The notes: generated by a model from the letters alone, not told the origin. Numbered from the stretch's first letter, positions 1 to 9,676 are shown. The stretch is DNA of 64,000 bases from DATLLJ01 sp965229885 (GCA_965229885.1 CBDDJX010000003.1:1860001-1924000), one strand, 5' to 3'. Program-made: numbers and translations.

Positions 1-831
1 ACGATGATGATCGCCCGCACCCTCGAGTGGGTTCGTGGGGCGTCGGTGATCCTTGCGGGGCTCGCGATCGTCTGGTGGCTGCGCGCGTGGCTGGCCAGCC
101 GCTGGGACGCATGGGTAGCGTGGGCCGCTCCTTACCGCCGAAAGCCAACCGCGTTGTACCTGCTCCTGACAATCGTCTGCATAGCGCTGGCGATCGGACC
201 GCCGTACGGCTTATGGCAGTTCGTCTACTGGCTGCCAGGCTTCAACTTCATTCGCGTGGCGTCGCGCTTCATGGTAGTGGGCCTGTTGGGAGTCGCCGTG
301 CTGGCCGGTGTGGGATTCGATTGGCTGACCGCGCGACTCGCGCCCGCGCCTCGACGTCTGGCTGCCGTCGTGGTCGGAGGTCTTTTGCTCGCGGAATTTT
401 CCGCAATCCCGTTCGAGGGCATTCCATGCCGCCTCGATATCCCCGCGGCCGACCTATGGGTCGCGCGACAGCAGAAGCCTTTCTCGATCGCGGAGGTACC
501 AGTCACGCGGTCCGAGCGAGACCATTCGAACTACATGCTGCATTCCATGGCGCACTGGCAGAAGACGGTGCACGGCTACAGCGGGATCCGGCCCGCCCTT
601 CATGAGGAGTTGTACGACGAGCTCAGGACCTTCCCCAGCGAAGACAGCGTTCGGCATCTTGCACAACTCGGCGTGACCTATGTCGTCGTACACAGTAGCT
701 GGGTCCCCCAGGAAGAATGGCGTCTGGTCGGAGAACGTCTGCCTGCGTTCGGTTCGTGATTGAAGCTGGAATACACGGACCCGGATTCACGCGTCTATTC
801 GATTCATCGCCCATCAAAAGAGGAGTCCTGA
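1..831 (+). pseudogene. C-terminal part of a large polytopic membrane protein (YfhO/GT-C-like), interrupted by TGA
   Basis: The reading frame is open from the window edge, so the N-terminus lies outside. Residues about 15-110 hold three or four hydrophobic segments (for example LYLLLTIVCIALAIGPPYG and a FNFIRVASRFMVV stretch typical of large bacterial membrane glycosyltransferase-like proteins), followed by a soluble C-terminal domain. The frame stops at TGA 757-759, but the next codons stay in the same frame and read LKLEYTDPDSRVYSIH up to TGA 829-831, which looks like the natural C-terminus of this family. I infer one nonsense mutation near the end. The next ORF's ATG overlaps the final stop. 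The exact transferase or flippase role is unknown. Confidence 0.55.
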
Positions 832-1082
832 TGTCGCTTCAGACACGCGTAGTCGCGATTCTCACGAAACCAGCCGACGAATGGTGCACGATTGCGGCCG
901 GGCCCGCAACGGTCGAAGTGCTGATCCGCGACTATGCGGCGCCGCTCGCCGCTAATCCGGCTTTGTCAGTCGCTCATACCGAGGAGAGCAGCCGCCGAAC
1001 AATCGCGCCGAGAGCCGCACGAGTGAGGCTTGCGGCCAATATTGTTGTGGCTCTACGCGAGAGATCACGAGGCGGATTGTAG
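831..1082 (+). pseudogene. Yip1-domain membrane protein remnant
   Basis: The first 40 residues (MSLQTRVVAILTKPADEW, then DYAAPLAANPAL) resemble the start of Yip1-family membrane proteins, which normally continue into five membrane segments over about 200 residues. Here the similarity stops after the PLAA motif. The remaining 40 residues are Arg/Ala-rich with no membrane segment, so the gene is probably truncated or deleted. It starts at ATG 831, overlapping the stop of the preceding gene. The family assignment rests on a short motif and is tentative. Confidence 0.4.
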
Positions 1083-1333
1083 CCCTAGAGTTAAGGTATG
1101 GACGCCCGCCGAAAGCGCCTCCCGGTTTCTATACTGGTCGCCGCTCTCGTCTGCGTGTTGTCGTGGGTGGCACGTCCAGCACTGCGGGTGGGTGATGGGT
1201 TAGCCGCCCGGTACTACGACAATCCCACATGGACAGGGACGCCCGTCTATTCCGGCGCGGACCCGACGCCGTCGACCGCTCAGATCAGGCGGCGCTGGGG
1301 TGGCACGGAGCCCACGGCCTTCAGCGTCGTCTA

Positions 1334-2360
1334 GTACTTAGCTGCGCAAATCGGCGTAACAATGCTTGAGCCCGACGGAATGCACCACGCGCTTGCGCCA
1401 CTCGAAGGGCGTGGCGTGCGCATTGTAGGTCTTGACGAAGCGGTCGATGGCCTCGCGTAACTGCGGCACCGAGGTGAAGCTTGCGCCCTGCAAGGCCCGC
1501 CGACTGAGGATACTGAACCAGTACTCGATTTGATTGAGCCAGCTGGCCCGCGTGGGGGTGTAGTGGAGATGCACGCGGGGATGGCGCGCGAGCCAGCGGT
1601 CGTGTTTCGGTTTGTGCGTGTTGAGGTTGTCCAACACGATATGCAACTCCTGGTCAGGGTACCCGGCGACCACGTCGTTCATGAAGTCCAGGAACTCGCG
1701 CCGGCGCCGCCGGGCGTAGTGCCCCGCCGTGAGCTGCCCCGTCGCGATATTCAGTGCCGCGAACAACGTACTGGTGCCGTGGCGCTTGTACTCATGACTG
1801 AAGCCGCGCAGCGCCGTGCCGTTCGGCAGCCGCAGGTAGCCTTGGGCGCGTTCCAGGGCTTGAATGTGCGGTTTCTCGTCGACCGAGATCACGACCGCGT
1901 TGGCGGGCGGCGCGAGATACAAGCCGACGATGTCGGCGGCCTTGGGCGCAAATTCCGGGTCGGTGCTGATGCACCAGGATCGGCGACGACGCAAGTGAAT
2001 GCCATGGCGGCGCATCCAACTGCTTCAAAATCCGTCGCTCGCTCGCGGCGTCGTAGCGGCGGCTGGGGCCAGGGCGCGGCGCATCGGCCAGGCCGGCCAC
2101 GCCCTGCGTCGCAAATCGGTGCCGCCACTTACTCACGGTCGCCGGGCGCAGGGCCAACTGTTCAGCGATGCCGTCGGTCGACTGCCCGTCGGCGGCAGCC
2201 AGCACGATGCGCGCGCGCACGACCACGCGCTGCTCGCTGGTGGGCGCGCGCAGACGCTGAGTCAACGTGGCGCGATCTTCTGGCGTCAACTCAATCGCCG
2301 TGGCTGGACGGCCCATGCCACCAGTCTACGTAATTAACGTCGAACTGTACAAGTAAGTAC
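1334..2360. mobile_element. IS630-family insertion sequence, copy 1 (internally deleted)
   Basis: The element is flanked by the target dinucleotide TA inside CTAG on both sides (1331-1334 and 2360-2363), as expected for IS630/Tc1-mariner elements. Its ends are imperfect inverted repeats: the left end reads GTACTTAGCTG and the right end, reverse-complemented, GTACTTACTTG. It carries a transposase on the minus strand. A second, shorter copy lies at 43593-44200, also at CTAG. Copy 1 has lost a stretch of transposase coding sequence near 2010-2030, so it is probably not autonomous. Confidence 0.85.
1338..2316 (-). pseudogene. IS630-family transposase, frame-disrupted
   Basis: The N-terminal frame (2316 to about 2010) begins MGRPATAIELTPEDRATL and holds a helix-turn-helix (GIAEQLALRPATVSKWRHRF). 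The C-terminal frame (about 2015 to 1338) holds the DDE catalytic residues in VISVDEKPHIQA, HIVLDNLNTHKP and WLNQIEYWFS. The two are in different frames. The N-terminal frame jumps from KQLDAPP to sequence matching RRHGIHL in the other frame, consistent with loss of roughly 30 codons at a GCGCCGCCA microhomology. The three acidic residues survive, but no continuous transposase can be translated. Confidence 0.75.
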
Positions 2361-2845
2361 TAGACGGGTTACCTCACGGTCGGCCGTTCCGGCGTCTACA
2401 ACTTCGTCACAACATCCGACGATGGTTCACGGCTGTATATTGATGGCCAGCTTGTCGTCGACAACGGGGGGGGAGTCACAGCGCCGAGACGCGATCAGGA
2501 CGAGTGCAGCTCGTTCGCGGACCACACCGTGTCCATCTCGAATACGCCCAATTTGGCGGCGATTTCGAGATGACGTGGGCCTGGGCGAGCGAGGACGGGC
2601 GCTACAGTCCCGTGCCGTCGTGGGCTCTGTCGCAGCGGCGGGCTCGAAACCGTACTGTCCTCGCCGCTCGGATCGTCGATCTGGGTCGCTGGACCTTTGC
2701 GGTTCTAGCCGTACTCGCGGCCACATGGTATCTGCGAGTCTGGCTCGGCTTGGTCAACATGATCGTCGTGGCGTTCGTCGTCGTGGCGGCCGTGCCATTC
2801 GCTCTCTGAATCGTACCGGGAATCCCGGAGGGCGAGTTAGTTGAG

Positions 2846-3730
2846 TCAGGCCACCTTAACCTGCTCATAGTAGTGCGCGTCGAATGCCGCAGGCGGCACG
2901 TAGCCGATGGGCTCGAGCAACCGGCGGTTGTTGAACCAATCCACCCACGCCAGCGTCGCGAATTCCACCTGCGCCAGATGCGGCCACGGACCTTGCCGTC
3001 GAATCACCTCCGTCTTGAGGAGCCCAATCACCGACTCGGCGAGGGCATTGTCATAGGAGTCGCCTCGGCTGCCGACCGACGGCGCGATGCCGGCGTCGGC
3101 GAGCCGGTCGGTGTACCGCATCGACAGATACTGCGTACCCCGGTCGCTGTGATGCACCAGGCCGCTGACGCGATCCGCGCCACGTTCGCACACCGCTTAT
3201 TCGAGCGCATCGAGCACGAAGTCCGTCCGCAGCGACGCCGACACGCGCCCGCCGACGATGCGCCGCGAGAAGACAGCGATCACGAACGCGACATACACGA
3301 AGCCTTTCCACGTGGCGACGTAGGGGAAGTCGGAGACCCAGAGCTGGTTGGGCCGCGGCGCGGTGAACTGGCGGTCGACCAAAGCCGGGGGACGCACGCC
3401 GGCGGTCGCAGCGGCGGGCGTCGTGACCCATGCGCGGCCGCGGACCGCGCCGGCCAAGCCCATCGCCCCCATCAGCCGCTCGACCATACAGCGCGCGACG
3501 TCGACGTCTTCGCGGCCGAGCTGCTGCCAGACCTTCCGCGGTCCGTATGCCTGCCAATTCGCGTCCCAGACCCGCTGGATGGCGATCCGCAAGTCGTCGT
3601 CGCGCTTGGCGCGCGCCGGCCGCGGCGGCGGGTCCACCTGCCGGGCGTGGTGCAGAAAATACGTCGAGGGGGCGATCGGCAACACCGCGCAGATCGGCTC
3701 AACCCCCTACGTGACCCGGTGGTCATCCAT
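2846..3730 (-). pseudogene. IS3-family transposase OrfB (DDE), with two nonsense codons
   Basis: Reading from 3730: MDDHRVT, a TAG (3707-3709) where IS3 relatives have Tyr in YGVEPIC, then VLPIAPSTYF, the HTH_21-like region and the rve integrase core. The first catalytic Asp is in WVSDFPYVATW, the second in HHSDRGTQYLS and the Glu in NALAESVIGLLK. A second stop, TAA at 3194-3196, lies between VLDALE and AVCERGADRV, where Gln is expected. The VIAVFSRR motif carries Ala where Asp is usual. The gene would normally be made by a -1 frameshift from orfA; two stops make it inactive. Confidence 0.8.
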
Positions 3731-3741
3731 AAACTGGACCA

Positions 3742-4080
3742 TTACTTCACTCGGCGGTCGCGCGCCGCCTGGGCAAAATATGCGGAGGCCTTCCGCAAGA
3801 TCTCATTCGCGCGTCTCAATTCGCGATTGTCGCGTTCCCGTTCCTTCAGGCGCTGGCGCTCGTCGGTCGTCAGGCCGCCCCGCTGGCCCGTATCGCGTTC
3901 GGCCTGGCGCACCCAATTCCGCAGCGTCTCACCGGTGCAGCCGAACTTGCTCGCGATCGCCGTGATCGCGGCCCACTGCGACGGATGCTCGGGACCATGC
4001 GCGCGGACCATCCGAATGGCCCGCTCTCGTAACCTCAGCTGAATACTTCCTCGGTCGTGCCATGGGCTCCATCCTCTCAA
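3742..4080 (-). pseudogene. IS3-family transposase OrfA, N-terminal frameshift
   Basis: This is a small HTH_Tnp_1 protein: RERAIRMVRAHG, then GCTGETLRNWVRQAERD (recognition helix) and a leucine-zipper-like tail (DNRELRRANEILRKAS). Comparison with the partial copy at 4635-4940 shows an extra A near 4030 (GTAACCTCAG against GTACCTCAG). This removes the normal MARPRKYSAEV start and replaces it with MRGWSPWHDRGSIQL. OrfA of the composite's other end keeps the correct N-terminus. Confidence 0.8.
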
Positions 4081-4272
4081 GCAATGAGCCCTCCGACGAA
4101 CCCGGTACGATTCAGAGAAAGACTTCCGCGAGCCTTGCGAAGCATTACTGCCCGTTAACTGGTTCGATAGTCAAGCGGTGGCGCCGCCAGGACGGGACGG
4201 CCACGAACAGCTCGATGTGGAGGTCGAAGGTCGCTTGCCGGCGGCAACGCAGGACCGGTAGACTGCGAGCTT

Positions 4273-4536
4273 ATGCCTCACGTGGACCCTGATGTGTTTG
4301 GTGGCCAGGAGTTGACGAAGATCTTCCTTGCTGCAACCCTTGCGGAAGCACGGCGAGCCGAAGCACTGCTCACAGAGCGAGGCGTCAACTACGTCGTTAG
4401 GCCGGAGCCATTTGGACATACACTGTTCGGTGCCTCGCGTGTGGGGGCGGTCTTCTACGTCCAGGCCAGTCAAGCAGAGTATTGCGGGTCACAACTCGTC
4501 GCGGCTGGTCTCGCGCTGGGCGTGCTCATCGACTGA
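4273..4536 (+). CDS. small DUF2007-like protein carried between two IS3 ends
   Basis: An 87-residue soluble protein. The core (TKIFLAATLAEARRAEALLTERGVNYVV, split here by position 15-42) has the beta-alpha-beta pattern of DUF2007 'putative signal transducing' proteins, which start with a strand, a helix with an EA(x)LL pattern and a short strand. A FYVQASQAEYCGSQL helix and a hydrophobic C-terminal tail follow. It lies alone between the full IS3 copy and the partial IS3 copy and may be a passenger of the composite unit. Function unknown; the DUF2007 call is from pattern only. Confidence 0.5.
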   Translation: MPHVDPDVFGGQELTKIFLAATLAEARRAEALLTERGVNYVVRPEPFGHTLFGASRVGAVFYVQASQAEYCGSQLVAAGLALGVLID

Positions 4537-4634
4537 ACGCCAGAGTCCGGGCTTGTGTGTCGACCTGACAGCGACTGGTTGGTCACCGATCGAGTGACAG
4601 TAACGTCTCCTTTCCCTTACTAGGCGCGGACATG

Positions 4635-4940
4635 CGCGCGTCTCAATTCGCGATTGTCGCGTTCCCGTTCCTTCAGGCGCTGGCGCTCGTCGGTCGTCAG
4701 GCCGCCCCGCTGACCCGTATCGCGTTCGGCTTGGCGCACCCAATTCCGCAGCGTCTCACCGGTGCAGCCGAACTTGCTCGCGATCGCCGTGATCGCGGCC
4801 CACTGCGACGGATGCTCGGAACCATGCTCGCGGACCATCCGAATGGCCCGCTCTCGTACCTCAGCTGAATACTTCCTCGGTCGTGCCATGGGCTCCATCC
4901 TCTCAAGCAATGAGCCCTCCGACGAACCCGGTACGATTCA
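4635..4940 (-). mobile_element. partial second copy of the IS3-family element (orfA end only)
   Basis: From 4635 the sequence matches the full copy (from 3808) almost base for base to the outer end ...CGGTACGATTCA at 4940. It contains an OrfA reading frame with the proper N-terminus (MARPRKYSAEVRERAIRMV) that is cut after ERERDNRELRR. The 3 bases after it, CTC (4941-4943), repeat the 3 bases before the left end of the full copy (2804-2806). It lacks orfB and the other terminus. Confidence 0.8.
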
Positions 4941-6780
4941 CTCCCATTGTTTCCACGGCTTATTACGAGCACCTGATTCATCTGAGCTTCGTTCGCCGAC
5001 TGCAATGGGGTGCCGACGTCGCTTCCACCTAATGGGCCTTGGGGGTTCATTGGGCTGCCACTGTTCCAACCCGCCACGTTCCGGTGGATGCTGCTCGCAA
5101 ACACGCTGATTCTGACGATAACAGTGTTTCGTATCTTCGTCCTTTGTTCGGAGACTTCATCAGCCAGGCGCATTCCTGCCGGGTCTATGGACGGCGGTGG
5201 TCCTTCTTCCGTTGACCGTGATTCCCGTGGCTGAGTGGACGCCTGCCCTTTTCTGTTTCAATATCATAGCGATCGCGATCAGCGTGGAATGGATTATGGG
5301 AAACGGGATGACGTTCGCACCGGCGGACGCGATCTCGGCTTTCTCGCTCGGGTTTCTCGCGCTGGTGAAAATCAGCACGTGGTCTATTGCGCCGGCTCTG
5401 ATGTTCGCGTCGTGGTTCCAGTCACGAAGACACGGTCTAGTGTTTACTGCGTGGTTCCTGTTCGGGGTGCTCAGTGCATGGTTGGCCGCGGGGCAGTCCC
5501 TGATGTCCTTGGGCCCATTTCTACGACTCGGGCTAGATGTTATCAGGGGCTTCAAGGATGGTCTCGCCGTGTGGAGCTTTTCTGGTCCGGCGGCGATCTT
5601 GTTTCTTGCGGCCGCTGGCATCCTATTGGCGGCGCTTGTTCTTAAGTTCCCCCCACGCCTGTCTGGCCACTGGGTGGCGTTCCTGGTGCCAGCCGCGGTG
5701 TTCGGCCAACTGTTTCAGGCTGCCTTCGTTCGCGCAGACGCACAACACATCGTCTCCAATGTGTTGGGGATGTGCGCGGTCGCCCCGCTCGTCGTAGCCG
5801 CTGTGCTGTCGGACCGTCAATGGCGTTCAGTGCTGCCAGCAGCGGCCATCGTCAGCATCGTGATGCTGCTGTTCCGCGCGGCGCCGGGTTCGCCTGACTA
5901 TTCACGGCCCCAAGCCGAAGGGCGCGGTCTGTTAACGCTGCTGTCGGACGGCTCTTCGGTGCTCAACGCCACGCGGCACGGCTTACTTGCGCGACTGAGC
6001 GCGACCCATCCGCTGCCAACTCAGGAGACTGCCGGGATGGGAGCCATTTTGTCGGGCGACATCGGCATCCTCGAGGGCAACGCGGCCGCGTTCAGTCTGC
6101 AACCGACGATGACACCTTATGCGGCATACACCGGGCGACTCCAAGAGCTGAATAAGAGTTGGTTGGAACGCCCGGGAGTGGAATAGGTGTTGTGGTGCGG
6201 TCCGTCAACTGTCGATCAGCGCTATCCCACCGAGGTCGATGGCAAAGCTCTCTTGTGCCTCGCGACCCATTTTTCGTATCGGAGCCAAGTGGGGTATTGT
6301 GCGCTCTTGCGTCGTGTGTCCGGCCCTGAGTGGCGTGTCGAGGGCACCGATGTGCGCCAGCTGAGGTTCGATCAACTTCTCCCGATCGACGCCGTGGATG
6401 GCTCGATCGTGTGGGCCGAGATCTCCGTGCGTGAAACATTTATCGGCAAGATGATGCGGATGCTTCTGAAGCCGGCCCCAGTTAGCTTGCACGTTTTCGA
6501 GAGAGATGGAATGACGTTCGTTTGCGAAATCATGCCGTCGATGACGCGCCAAGGGTTCCTGCTCTCACCTCTTGTCGTGGGATCCTGTGATCCTCTGGCA
6601 GCAATCGCTGACGGGCGTGGCTCTGGTCAGCAACTCGTGGGGTTAGGAGTCGAGGCCTTGAGTGTCGGCCGATTCTCGCCTGAGCTCTTCTATCGTCCGG
6701 AGGTCACAGTACGCATGACGACCCTTCGGTCACCCCGCGGTCTTGTCAGTCGCTCGGCTTCCGGTAGTCACCCCGACTGA
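4941..6780 (+). pseudogene. GT-C-type polytopic membrane protein, broken by frameshifts and an in-frame TAG
   Basis: Fragments of one protein lie in several frames. About 4955-5030 reads YYEHLIHLSFVRRLQWGADV. About 5010-5150 reads FIGLPLFQPATFRWMLLANT and LILTITVF. From 5161 the frame reads GAFLPGLWTAVVLLPLTV and continues through at least six membrane segments to TAG 6184-6186. After that stop the same frame resumes VLWCGPSTVDQRYPTEVDG, a soluble region to 6780. The position before VLW fits Tyr (GAA TAC GTG to GAA TAG GTG). The last 35 bases overlap the 3' end of the convergent glycosyltransferase. It probably belonged to the glycan locus; substrate unknown. Confidence 0.6.
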
Positions 6781-7549
6781 AATACTTCTCCAGCCACACG
6801 TAGAGGATGATGAAGAGATAGCGGCTGCCCATCTCTCTCAGCTTCAGCTTCGCTTCTCCGGTGCGTCGGTTGCGCCAGGTAATCGGAATCACCGTCCAGG
6901 AATAGCCCCGAACGATAGCTTTGAGCGGCAGTTCGACGGTGAGATTGAAATGTGGAGCGATAAGGGGTTGACAGCCTTCGATGACGATCCGCCGGTACGC
7001 CTTGAAGGCGTTGGTGGTGTCGTTGAGCGGCGTGCGGAACAGCACGCGGATGCCGAAGTTCACCAGACGATTGAGCACCAGCTTCAAGGGCGGATAGTCG
7101 ATTGTCCCCCCCCCGGCGACAAAACGGCTTCCAAACACGCACTCCCAGCCCTGATTGAGCATCTGCCAATAGCGGACGACGTCGCGGCAGTCGTCGCTCT
7201 CGTCAGCCATCATCACCACCGCCGCGTCGCCGGTCATGTGGCTCAGCCCGTGCACGATCGCCCGGCCGAACCCATGTGAACCCGGATTCTGCACCAGTAC
7301 GAGCGCCGGGACCCTTGTCTTCAGTCGCTCCAGAATCTCCCACGTCCCATCCTGACTCCCATCGTCCACGACGATGATCTCGTACGGCACGTTGTGGATG
7401 CGCAGCTCGACGTGCAGGTGCTCCACCGTGGACGCGATGCAGCCTGCCTCGTCTCGCGCCGGGATCACTATGGAGAGTCTTTCGAGTGGCGGTAGCGGAC
7501 GACGTACCTCCAGTTCGGCCATGACGCTAGGCATACCCGGTGAGGTCAA
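6746..7549 (-). CDS. family 2 glycosyltransferase (dolichol/polyprenol-phosphate sugar transferase type)
   Basis: A GT-A transferase that probably moves a sugar from a nucleotide donor to a lipid or glycan acceptor at the inner face of the membrane. The N-terminal motif LSIVIPARDEAGCI begins the fold at about residue 24. YEIIVVDDGSQDGTWEIL carries the DDGS donor site and VVMMADESDD the second Asp motif. NDTTNAFKAYRR and a final amphipathic FIILYVWLEKYF follow. No C-terminal membrane pair is present. Start: ATG at 7522 (MAELEVRRP) just follows the stop of the upstream epimerase, while 7549 would overlap it by 23 bases; 7522 looks more natural. Last gene of a four-gene minus-strand operon. A nine-C run (7106-7114) encodes Gly-Gly-Gly in frame. 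Confidence 0.85.
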   Translation of the reverse strand: MTSPGMPSVMAELEVRRPLPPLERLSIVIPARDEAGCIASTVEHLHVELRIHNVPYEIIVVDDGSQDGTWEILERLKTRVPALVLVQNPGSHGFGRAIVHGLSHMTGDAAVVMMADESDDCRDVVRYWQMLNQGWECVFGSRFVAGGGTIDYPPLKLVLNRLVNFGIRVLFRTPLNDTTNAFKAYRRIVIEGCQPLIAPHFNLTVELPLKAIVRGYSWTVIPITWRNRRTGEAKLKLREMGSRYLFIILYVWLEKYFSRGDYRKPSD

Positions 7550-8594
7550 GCCAATCCGGGTGCTGGGTGGCGTGGTTGAGGATTTCTTCCAGGATGCTCT
7601 CGGTGGTTCTGAACGGCGCCCAGTTCCAACGGTCGCGGGCGAGCGAAGAATCGAGCACCATCCACGGGATGTCGAACGGACGCGTGTCCAGGACAGGTTC
7701 CACCGGACGGTCGCCGAGGCGACTGCGGCACCACGCGCTCAGCTGGGCCAGGGACCGGGCCGATTGAACACCGCCGCCCACGTTCGTTACGCGCGGTAGG
7801 TCCTGATCGCCCGTCGTGATCTGCCGATCGATCAGTGGGACGAGGTCCGCCGGATGCAGGCAGTCTCGGACCTGGTGCCCGCGGCCCCCGAAGCCGATGT
7901 AGCGCAACGTGCGCTTGCGCAACCAGCTGTTCACCCAATAGGCGAAGATGCCCTGGTCGGCTCGTCCGAACTGCCCGGCGCCAGCGAGCACGCCACAGCG
8001 ATTGACCCACACGGGGAAATTGTAGGTCGACCCGTACTCGAGCGCCAGCTGCTCGCTCGCCAGCTTGGTCGCCCCGTAGAGTGATACGGGCGAAGCCGTT
8101 GAAAACGTTTCGTCGACGCCCTGCGACGTCAGGCCCGCCGGCAGGAGGCTGCCTTCGTCCGGCTCAAATGCGTCGTCGACGACGCGAACCGGCAAGCCGG
8201 CCAGGGGCGTCAGCGCGTACACCCGGCTCGTGCTGAGCGCCACCAGGGTTGCCCGGTGAGCACGGCAATACTCAAGGACGTTCACCGTGCCGATGAGATT
8301 GTGCTCGACGAGTTGACGGCTCGATGTGTGTCCGTCGATACCGGCGAGGACGCTCGGATTCGCCGCCGCGTCCACTACGACGTCGACGCCCGGTAGAGTC
8401 TCGAAGTCGGACGCAAGACGGATGTCGGCGTGACGGACCGCGACGCCGAGGGCGCGAAGCGCCGCCCGGTTCTGCTCACTGCCGGGGCGCATGAAGTTGT
8501 CGAGGCCGACGATCTCGTGGGCGCCCTGCTCGACCCACCGGCGAATCAGCGTGGACCCAACGAAGCCGCAGGCGCCCGTGACGAGAATCTTCAC
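7527..8594 (-). CDS. NAD-dependent epimerase/dehydratase (extended SDR)
   Basis: A sugar-nucleotide epimerase or dehydratase of 355 residues. The Rossmann motif is VTGACGFVGSTLIRRW (residues 4-20), VVDAAANPSV follows NAD binding, and the active site is complete with Ser/Thr in ALSTSRVY and YGATK (YxxxK). RDCLHPADL is the usual nucleotide-sugar binding region. It overlaps the next upstream epimerase by 4 bases and is followed by the GT2 gene, so the operon likely makes and transfers an unusual sugar. The exact product cannot be set from sequence alone. The gene ends with a normal TAG stop. Confidence 0.85.
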   Translation of the reverse strand: MKILVTGACGFVGSTLIRRWVEQGAHEIVGLDNFMRPGSEQNRAALRALGVAVRHADIRLASDFETLPGVDVVVDAAANPSVLAGIDGHTSSRQLVEHNLIGTVNVLEYCRAHRATLVALSTSRVYALTPLAGLPVRVVDDAFEPDEGSLLPAGLTSQGVDETFSTASPVSLYGATKLASEQLALEYGSTYNFPVWVNRCGVLAGAGQFGRADQGIFAYWVNSWLRKRTLRYIGFGGRGHQVRDCLHPADLVPLIDRQITTGDQDLPRVTNVGGGVQSARSLAQLSAWCRSRLGDRPVEPVLDTRPFDIPWMVLDSSLARDRWNWAPFRTTESILEEILNHATQHPDWLDLTGYA

Positions 8595-9676
8595 GAAACG
8601 AGCTTCTGCTGCCAGGCCTCGACGATCTGAGTGGTCGTCTGTTCAAGACTGACCGTGACGTCCCAGCCTGGATAGTGATCCTGTATCTTCCTGAGGTCGC
8701 TGTAGTAACAAATGTGGTCGCCCACGCGATTTGTCTCAACGTAAGTGTACCGCTGCCGCCGACCAGATCTCTGCTCGACCAGGGCAAACGCTTCGAGAAT
8801 ACTGCACGAATTGGCCTTGCCGCCACCGAGGTTGTACACCTCGCCGCTGCGCGGCGCGTCGGCGAACGCATGGATGAAGCGAGCGACGTCGAGGCTGTGA
8901 ATATTGTCGCGGACCTGTTTGCCCTTGTAGCCAAAGACCTGATACTCGCGGCCCTCGAGATTGCACCGCACCAGATAGCTGAGGAAGCCGTGCAGCTCGA
9001 CGCCACTGTGGTTGGGCCCCGTCAGGCAGCCGCCCCTGAGGCAGCAGGTGGGCATGCCGAAATAACGGCCGTACTCCTGCACCATCACGTCTGCCGCCAC
9101 CTTGCTCGCGCCGAACAGACTGTGCAGGTTCTGGTCGATCGAGAACATCTCAGGAATGCCATTGGCGTACTGCGGGTCGGCGTAGTCCCAACGGGTACTC
9201 TGCTCAGCAAGCGCGATTCGGTTCGGTCCGTCGCCGTACACCTTGTTGGTGCTCAGATACACGAAAGGGCTTTCCGGACAACTGCGGCGCGCGGCCTCGA
9301 GGACGTTCAACGTGCCCACGGCGTTGGTGTCGAAATCGTCGAAGGGAATGTCGGCCGCGCGATCGTGGGAGGGCTGCGCGGCCGCATGTACGATCATCGA
9401 TGGACGCAGGGCTGCGACGAGGTCCAGGACGCCCTGACGGTCGCGGATGTCGAGCTCGTGGTGCCGGAACGTAGGGAGATCGCGCTCGAGCCGCTGCTGG
9501 TTCCAGCGGGTGTCTCCCTGCGGTCCGAAGAAGACCGCGCGCTGGTTGTTGTCGACGCCATGGACGGCATGTCCCAACTTGGCAAAATAGCTAGACACCT
9601 CGCTCCCTATGAGGCCGGAGGCGCCTGTGACAAGAACAAGGTTACGAAAGGGTACCTTCACGCTCCGGTTCCCCAA
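8591..9676 (-). CDS. NAD-dependent epimerase, CDP-paratose 2-epimerase-like, with Phe at the YxxxK Tyr position
   Basis: 361 residues. Residues 14-29 (VLVTGASGLIGSEVSS) bind NAD. The GVDNNQRAVFFGPQGDTRW stretch resembles CDP-paratose/tyvelose 2-epimerases, which make tyvelose-type dideoxyhexoses in O-antigen synthesis. YLSTNKVYG supplies the Ser/Thr. The place where SDR enzymes carry YxxxK reads LFGASKVAAD, so the catalytic Tyr is replaced by Phe while Lys is kept. LGGGKANSCSI is the usual C-terminal binding loop. It overlaps the methyltransferase upstream by 19 bases and the second epimerase by 4. The substrate is inferred from family resemblance only. Confidence 0.8.
   Translation of the reverse strand: MGNRSVKVPFRNLVLVTGASGLIGSEVSSYFAKLGHAVHGVDNNQRAVFFGPQGDTRWNQQRLERDLPTFRHHELDIRDRQGVLDLVAALRPSMIVHAAAQPSHDRAADIPFDDFDTNAVGTLNVLEAARRSCPESPFVYLSTNKVYGDGPNRIALAEQSTRWDYADPQYANGIPEMFSIDQNLHSLFGASKVAADVMVQEYGRYFGMPTCCLRGGCLTGPNHSGVELHGFLSYLVRCNLEGREYQVFGYKGKQVRDNIHSLDVARFIHAFADAPRSGEVYNLGGGKANSCSILEAFALVEQRSGRRQRYTYVETNRVGDHICYYSDLRKIQDHYPGWDVTVSLEQTTTQIVEAWQQKLVS

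Larger units (their letters stand above)
1098..2809 (+). pseudogene. PA14-domain membrane protein, broken by an IS630-type element, an in-frame TAG, a G-run frameshift and an IS3-type element
   Basis: Piece one (1098-1331) encodes a signal anchor (LPVSILVAALVCVLSWVA) and the start of a PA14 fold (GLAARYYDN...WTG). The IS630-type element sits at 1334-2360. Piece two resumes at 2364 with TGYLTVGRSGVYNF, TTSDDGSRLYIDG and QLVVDN, classic PA14 strands. The frame then slips at an eight-G run (2466-2473); in the new frame it reads GSHSAETRSGRVQLVRG, LEYAQFGG and two membrane segments (WTFAVLAVLAATWYL; MIVVAFVVVAAVPFAL). It ends at TGA 2807-2809, which is the first triplet of the IS3-type element. 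Removing the IS630 copy leaves GTC TAG ACG GGT, so a stop sits where PA14 proteins usually have Trp. The protein cannot be made intact. Confidence 0.7.
2807..4114. mobile_element. IS3-family insertion sequence (full-length copy)
   Basis: The ends are 39-bp imperfect inverted repeats (2807-2845 and 4076-4114, about 29 matches), both beginning TGAATCGTACCGGG from the outside. It carries orfA and orfB of an IS3-type transposase on the minus strand. The 3 bp before the left end (CTC, 2804-2806) are not repeated after 4114. They are repeated at 4941-4943, after the partial second copy, so this copy and 4635-4940 seem to form one composite unit. Confidence 0.85.

Noticed and set aside
2873..4042. 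389-residue plus-strand frame within the IS3 element
   Set aside because: Antisense to OrfB and OrfA, which carry the DDE and HTH motifs.
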